From the NCBI GenBank assembly GCA_018262315.1, contig JAGSPS010000106.1, forward strand, positions 1-18,175: 18,175 bases of DNA, given 5' to 3'. The notes beneath the pieces were generated by a model that was given only the letters and a program-made list of their open reading frames with translations, made no database searches and was not told where the DNA came from. This document shows, one piece after another, positions 14,114 to 18,175 of this stretch (its first letter is position 1; each line of letters begins with the position of its first letter). This DNA comes from Deltaproteobacteria bacterium (GTDB taxonomy: Bacteria; Myxococcota_A; UBA9160; PR03). The position numbers were made by a program, and so were the translations under genes.

Positions 14114-14161
14114 ATTCCGGGGAAACCCGCGCAAAACTCCGAATAGTCTGGGAATCGTCGC

Positions 14162-15607
14162 ATGGCCTGCCCCCCTCAGGTCTGGGACGGCGTGCTGCGC
14201 CGTCTAGCGCACGAACTCTCGCCGCTCGCCTTGTCGGCGTGGATCACTCCACTCCGCGCCGACGCGAACGGCGTGGTTCTGCATCTCTCGTGCCCGAGCG
14301 CGTTCCATCGGGAGCGCGTTCGCGAGCGCTTTCTCGGGCGCATCGAAGAGCTGGCGAGCGAAGAAGCCGGCGAGCCGATCCAGGTGGCGCTCGAGATCGG
14401 CGCTCCGCATTGCGCGATCGCGTCGATCGCGCCCTGCGACGACATCGAGACCGCACGCGACGCCGCTCGCGCGCGACGTGGAGCGCCCGCCTCGGTGCGC
14501 GCACTGGAACCTCGCACGCGCAGCATCGCGCTCGTTCCGGAACCGGCGCCGCTTCCGCCGCGTCCGGATCTTCCGCAGCACACCTTCGCGAGTTTCGTCG
14601 TCGGACCGGGCAACGCGCTGGCGCGCGAGGCATGCGTGGCGCTCGCGCAGGGACGCCAGCTCGCGATGAGTCCGCTCTATCTCGTGGCATCCGATGGACA
14701 GGGCAAGACGCACCTTGCCGCAGCGGTGGTCGGCGAAGCGCGCGAGCACTCGTCGGCGCGCGTGGTGTTCGCCTCGGGGGAACAATTCGCGAACGAACTG
14801 TTCGCGGCGATCCGCAGCAACCGCACCGCCGAGTTCAAGGCCCGCTACCGCCGCGACTGCGATCTGCTCGTGCTCGAAGACGTCCAGTTCGTCGGCGGCA
14901 AGCGCCAGACCCAGCTCGAGCTGTTGCACACCCTCGAATCGCTCGCGCAGCGCGGCGCGCGCGTGCTGCTCACCGCCGAACGGCTCCCGAAGGAGATCCC
15001 CGATCTCGACCCGCGCCTCGCCTCGCGCATGGCGAGCGGACTGTGCGCCGAGATCGAGCCGCCGGACGCCGAGCTGCGCCGCGCCATCCTGCGCGCCAAG
15101 GCCGCCGCCGGCGGGGTGCGACTCCCGCCCGGCGCCATCGAGCGCCTCATCGCGGTACCCGGCAGCGTGCGCGATCTCGAAGCCGTGCTGATCCAGCTGG
15201 TGGCGAGCGCGTCGCTGCTCAAGCGCAGCATCGACCTCGAGCTGGTCGAGTCGGCGCTGCGCAAGATGCTGCCGCGGCTGGCGGCGCAGGGGCTCGATTC
15301 CGAGCGCGTCGTCGAGACCGTTGCTACGGCGTTCCAGACGACGCCGTCGGCGCTCGCGTCGCGCACGCGCCGCCGCGACGTGCTCATGCCGCGCCAACTC
15401 GCGATGTACCTCTGCACCCGCTACACGGACGCCTCGCTCCAGCGCATCGCGCAGCTCTTCGGGCGCAACCACCCGTCGGTGGCCAACGCGGTGCGCGCCG
15501 TCGAGCGCGGCCTGCTCGAACGCGCGCCGCTCCGTTACAAGGTCGAAGCGCTGATCGCGCGTCTCGACACGCTCTCGGGCAAGCCGTCGAAGCCCGCGAA
15601 GCGCTGA
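14162..15607 (+). CDS. dnaA: DnaA-type replication initiator, divergent
   Basis: The 481-residue protein has all four DnaA domains. Domain I (3-80) begins VWDGVLRRLAHELSPLALSAWI. A linker (about 85-138) follows. The AAA+ domain starts at HTFASFVVGPGNALA. Its Walker A is ASDGQGKTH (176-184) and Walker B is LLVLEDVQF. Sensor 1 is LLTAERLPKEI, the arginine finger lies in SRMASGLCAEIEPP, and sensor 2 is in SVRDLEAVL. Domain IV carries the helix-turn-helix signature GRNHPSV (434-440). Unusual points are Ala176 instead of the first Walker A glycine, Glu239 for the usual first Walker B aspartate, AE for SD in sensor 1, and NHP where most DnaA have DHT. The ATG has TGGGA upstream. Neighbours are a LON-domain gene and lhr rather than dnaN, so it could be a paralogue. 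It converges on lhr with 11 bases between the stops. Confidence 0.9.
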   Translation: MACPPQVWDGVLRRLAHELSPLALSAWITPLRADANGVVLHLSCPSAFHRERVRERFLGRIEELASEEAGEPIQVALEIGAPHCAIASIAPCDDIETARDAARARRGAPASVRALEPRTRSIALVPEPAPLPPRPDLPQHTFASFVVGPGNALAREACVALAQGRQLAMSPLYLVASDGQGKTHLAAAVVGEAREHSSARVVFASGEQFANELFAAIRSNRTAEFKARYRRDCDLLVLEDVQFVGGKRQTQLELLHTLESLAQRGARVLLTAERLPKEIPDLDPRLASRMASGLCAEIEPPDAELRRAILRAKAAAGGVRLPPGAIERLIAVPGSVRDLEAVLIQLVASASLLKRSIDLELVESALRKMLPRLAAQGLDSERVVETVATAFQTTPSALASRTRRRDVLMPRQLAMYLCTRYTDASLQRIAQLFGRNHPSVANAVRAVERGLLERAPLRYKVEALIARLDTLSGKPSKPAKR

Positions 15608-15618
15608 ACCATCGCGGC

Positions 15619-18175
15619 TCAGGGGCTCGTGCGATCCGCGCTGAGCTCCGCGCCGAAGCGATCGAGCGCGAGCCCCTTGTACTCGGCGCGGAAACCGGCC
15701 TGCTCGAAGGCGCTGCGCAGCGGCGAAGCGAGCGCGGGCTCGCCGTCGATGCGCTCGATCCGCAACGCGCGTCGGCGGCGATCGGCGAGCAGGCCGCGCA
15801 GCGCGCCCGCCGCCAGCGCCACCGCTTCGGTTCCGCCCGCGGCCGGGAAGCTCAGCAGCTGGCGGCCGCTGCGGTCGAGATGGAGCGCGAGTTCCCCGTC
15901 CGCGAGCACGACGCTCGCCCCGGCATTGCGACGTGGCTGCCCCGCATCCTGGTTACGCGACGCAGGCCACGGCAACACGGCGCCGTAGGCGTTGGCCGGA
16001 TCGGTCGCGGCGAGCATCATGACCTCGGGCGTCTGCGACCCGGCCGCTCCGTCTCCCCGCTCGCGCGCCGCACGGAGTTGGTCGACGGCGCCGGCGAACG
16101 CGAACTGCGCGCCGCCGAGGCCGTCCACGAAGTGACCGCGGCGGATCTTGCCCGCCTCTTCCATTGCGCGCAGCACCGGATACAACGCCGAGAAGCCACC
16201 CGCGATCGACTCGGCGGCGAGCGCGTCGCGCGCGACGACGCCCCACCGATCGAGAAGCACGAGCGCCCGTGCGTGCGCGCGTCGCGTCGGATCCGCCGGC
16301 GCCGGCGCGAGCTGTGCGACCAGCGACCAGCGTCCCGCCGCCGGCGACGGAGCATGTTTGCCCGGTCGCCGCTTCTCGGCGCGCGCCGCGAGAGCGCGCA
16401 ACGGGTTGAATGTGTCGTTCGTGACGAGACCCGCCCACACGAGATCCCAGAGCGCGTCGAACGCCTGGCGTTCGGTGGCGGGACCGGCGATCGCGAGCAG
16501 CTCGGCGAAGAACGAGGCGCCGCGCCGTTCGAGGTGATCGAGCATCGCGCGATGCAGCGCACCCAGCTCGGCGGGAACTTCGGGGACCTCGACCAGCAGG
16601 CCCGCGCGCGCGCGGCGGTACAATGCGACCCGACCGTCGCGTTCGCCGAGCGCGCCGCAGCCGACCCAGACCAGCTTCCCGAGCGCGCCGCGTTCATCGA
16701 GCATACGCGGGTCGAAGTCGCGCACACGCGCCGGCAGGATCATCCGTTCGAGATCCGAGAACGGCAGCGGCACGCCTTCGAGTTGCGCAAGCGCTTCGTC
16801 GAGCCGGCGTTCGCCGGCGTGCCCCGCGCCGATGCCGTGCCACGCCGGCAGGAAGCGCGCGAGCACGCGCGCCTCGACCGCCGCGACCTCGCCGCGCAGC
16901 TTCGCCATCGTGCGGCGGCGGATCCGGCGCAACACTTCGGCGTCGCACCATTCGCGCTCGCGACCGCCCGGGCGGAACTCGCCCGAGAGCAGCCGCCCGC
17001 GCGCCTCGAGCAGTCCCAGCGCCACTTCGGCTTGCGCCGGCAGCAGATCGAAGCGGCGCGCGAGCTGCGCCGCGGCGAACGGCGCGTGCGTGCGCGCATA
17101 GCGCAGTAGCAGTTGTTCCATCGGCTCGACCGTCGCTTCGAGCAGCGCGCTCGCGAGACCGGCGGGCGGCACGCAGCCGAGCGCGTCGCGGTAGAGCGCG
17201 GCGTCTTCGGCCGCGATCCATCGCGACTCGCCGGCGATGCGCATCGCCACGACGCGGCGTCGCGACTCGAGTTCGCGCAGCCATTCCGCCGGATCGACCT
17301 CGCAGCGCAGCGCCAGCTCGCCGGTCGTGAGATCGCCGACGCGGCGCAGGAGATCCACCAGCGAATCCGGGTGCGAGACGCGCATCGCTTCGGCGCGTCC
17401 CTGCAGCTCGTCTTCCACTTCTTCGAGCGCGCGCGCGTCGAGCAGGTCGCGCAGCTGCTCCTGGCCGAGCAGGTCACGCAGCATGTTGCGATCGAGCTGA
17501 AGCGCCTGCGCGCGGCGCTCGGCCGCGGGCGAATCGCCCTGATACAGATAGGCAGCCGTGTACGCGAACACGAGCGAGCGCGCGAACGGCGACGCGAGCT
17601 GTGTCTCGGCTTGATCGACGCGCACCTCGCGCGCGCGGATGCGCCGCAGCAGCTCGACGAGGCCCGGCATGTCGAAGACGTCCTGCAGGCAGCTGCGGTA
17701 GGTCTCGAGCACGATCGGGAAACTCGGGAACTGACGCGCGACGGCGAGCAGGTTCTGCGACTTGAGCCGCTGCACCCAGAGTGGAGTGCGCGAACCCGGC
17801 CGGCGCCGCGGCAACAGCAACGCGCGCGCCGCGTTCTCCCGAAAGTTGGCCGCGAAGAGCGCCGAGTTCCCGAGCTGCGCGACGACCAGGTCTTCGATGA
17901 GTTCGGGATCGGGCAGCAGCGCGTCCACGTCGGGCAGCACGTCGGCGTCGGCGAAGCGCAGCACGATGCCGTCGTCGCTCGACACGGCCTGGACTTCGTA
18001 ACCGGATTCGGCGGAGAGTTGCGCTTCGAGCGCCAGCGCCCACGGCGTGTGCACGCGCGCGCCGAACGGCGAGAGAATGCAGACGCGCCAGTCGCCGAGT
18101 TCGTCGCGGAAGCGCTCGATCGTGATGGCGCGGTCGGTGGGCAGCGCGCCGGTGGCTTCGCGCTGTTCGTGCAGG
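15619..18175 (-). CDS. lhr: Lhr-family ATP-dependent helicase, C-terminal part (cut by window edge)
   Basis: The frame is open from its TGA at 15619 to the right edge, giving at least 851 C-terminal residues. At the edge it reads TGALPTDRAITIERFRDELG and then SPFGARVHTPWALALEA, the conserved entry to the Lhr-specific (DEAD/H-associated) region, followed by SDDGIVLRFAD. Further on are winged-helix-like repeats and the diagnostic LLDRWGVVARDALAAES, GGFSALYPVLRAMEEAGKI and FVDGLGGAQFAF segments of long Lhr proteins. The two RecA-like motor domains and first winged helix lie outside the window. Lhr enzymes are ATP-driven 3'-5' translocases implicated in DNA repair. The long C-terminal extension marks the long form rather than Lhr-Core. 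An internal GTG at 18054 is not a plausible start because conserved sequence continues upstream. It is convergent with dnaA. Confidence 0.95.
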   Translation of the reverse strand, partial: LHEQREATGALPTDRAITIERFRDELGDWRVCILSPFGARVHTPWALALEAQLSAESGYEVQAVSSDDGIVLRFADADVLPDVDALLPDPELIEDLVVAQLGNSALFAANFRENAARALLLPRRRPGSRTPLWVQRLKSQNLLAVARQFPSFPIVLETYRSCLQDVFDMPGLVELLRRIRAREVRVDQAETQLASPFARSLVFAYTAAYLYQGDSPAAERRAQALQLDRNMLRDLLGQEQLRDLLDARALEEVEDELQGRAEAMRVSHPDSLVDLLRRVGDLTTGELALRCEVDPAEWLRELESRRRVVAMRIAGESRWIAAEDAALYRDALGCVPPAGLASALLEATVEPMEQLLLRYARTHAPFAAAQLARRFDLLPAQAEVALGLLEARGRLLSGEFRPGGREREWCDAEVLRRIRRRTMAKLRGEVAAVEARVLARFLPAWHGIGAGHAGERRLDEALAQLEGVPLPFSDLERMILPARVRDFDPRMLDERGALGKLVWVGCGALGERDGRVALYRRARAGLLVEVPEVPAELGALHRAMLDHLERRGASFFAELLAIAGPATERQAFDALWDLVWAGLVTNDTFNPLRALAARAEKRRPGKHAPSPAAGRWSLVAQLAPAPADPTRRAHARALVLLDRWGVVARDALAAESIAGGFSALYPVLRAMEEAGKIRRGHFVDGLGGAQFAFAGAVDQLRAARERGDGAAGSQTPEVMMLAATDPANAYGAVLPWPASRNQDAGQPRRNAGASVVLADGELALHLDRSGRQLLSFPAAGGTEAVALAAGALRGLLADRRRRALRIERIDGEPALASPLRSAFEQAGFRAEYKGLALDRFGAELSADRTSP

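Larger units (their letters stand above)
13806..14161. other. 356-base intergenic region upstream of dnaA
   Basis: This is the longest gap in the window. It holds the LON-gene hairpin, a locally A/T-richer stretch around 13940-14055, and two similar motifs: GAGTTCTCCCTC near 13974 and GAGTTTTCCCTC near 14043. A short direct repeat CGCTGTTTC appears as CGCTGTTTCACGCTGTTTC near 13993. A candidate promoter and a leader hairpin follow. I looked for DnaA boxes (TTATNCACA) on both strands and found none close to consensus, so there is no support for this being the replication origin. Confidence 0.5.

Noticed and set aside
13806..14161. Replication origin upstream of dnaA
   Set aside because: No near-consensus DnaA boxes, no clear A/T-rich unwinding block, and no dnaN or gyrB neighbours.
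14204..15472. 422-codon minus-strand open frame antisense to dnaA
   Set aside because: It is a shadow of dnaA, composed mainly of Arg, Ala, Glu and His, without any conserved motif.
13900..17109. Very long plus-strand open frame of over 1000 codons crossing dnaA and lhr
   Set aside because: It is arginine- and alanine-rich with no domain, runs out of frame through dnaA and antisense to lhr, and is explained by the scarcity of stop codons in G/C-rich DNA.
18052..18054. GTG at 18054 as the start of an 811-residue protein
   Set aside because: The conserved Lhr sequence continues without a stop for 40 more codons to the window edge, so the gene is simply cut off.

Overview
The window is very GC-rich chromosomal DNA from a bacterium. 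It is densely packed with short intergenic gaps, GTG and TTG starts and G/C-ending codons. It carries a PEP-CTERM (exosortase-type) surface protein, a long-form Lhr helicase, a CcmI/CycH-like lipoprotein and a divergent DnaA. This mix fits an environmental deltaproteobacterium-type lineage (Myxococcota, Binatota or similar), but the assignment is an inference from gene content. I see no tRNA, rRNA, CRISPR, phage gene or transposase.

Bases 1-8591 form a minus-strand run. In transcription order it holds a PEP-CTERM protein, a NUDIX hydrolase, a ThDP-dependent decarboxylase-like enzyme, a 1374-residue exported multi-pass membrane protein of unknown function, a 93-residue membrane protein, a DUF4404 protein, a HugZ-like flavin/heme protein and the N-terminus of another membrane or exported protein. 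The ThDP-enzyme and giant-protein genes are joined by a GTGA overlap. From the NUDIX gene to the HugZ gene the gaps never exceed 31 bases, so an operon is likely. A short hairpin separates the PEP-CTERM gene from it.

Bases 8646-11855 are mixed in orientation. They hold a 5'-truncated relic of a CLC-type chloride channel (CBS tail plus TrkA-C), a lipoprotein with a shortened CycH-like domain, and then a 182-bp nested inverted repeat that looks like a MITE. The repeat fills the divergent region between the lipoprotein gene and a methylthioribose-kinase-like gene. The kinase gene converges, with a 4-base CTAG stop overlap, on a YiiX-type cysteine hydrolase.

Bases 11931-18175 look like core genome: a DUF4149 membrane protein, a YgjP/DUF45 metallopeptidase, a LON-substrate-binding-domain protein that may be translated from a leaderless mRNA, dnaA with a structured leader, and lhr, which runs off the right edge. 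The dnaA lacks dnaN, gyrB or rpmH neighbours and has several substitutions in its ATPase motifs.

I did not find a convincing new defence or biosynthetic system. The observations most worth a second look are the MITE-like element, the giant membrane protein coupled to the ThDP enzyme, the divergent DnaA, and the CycH-like lipoprotein with its internal shortening.
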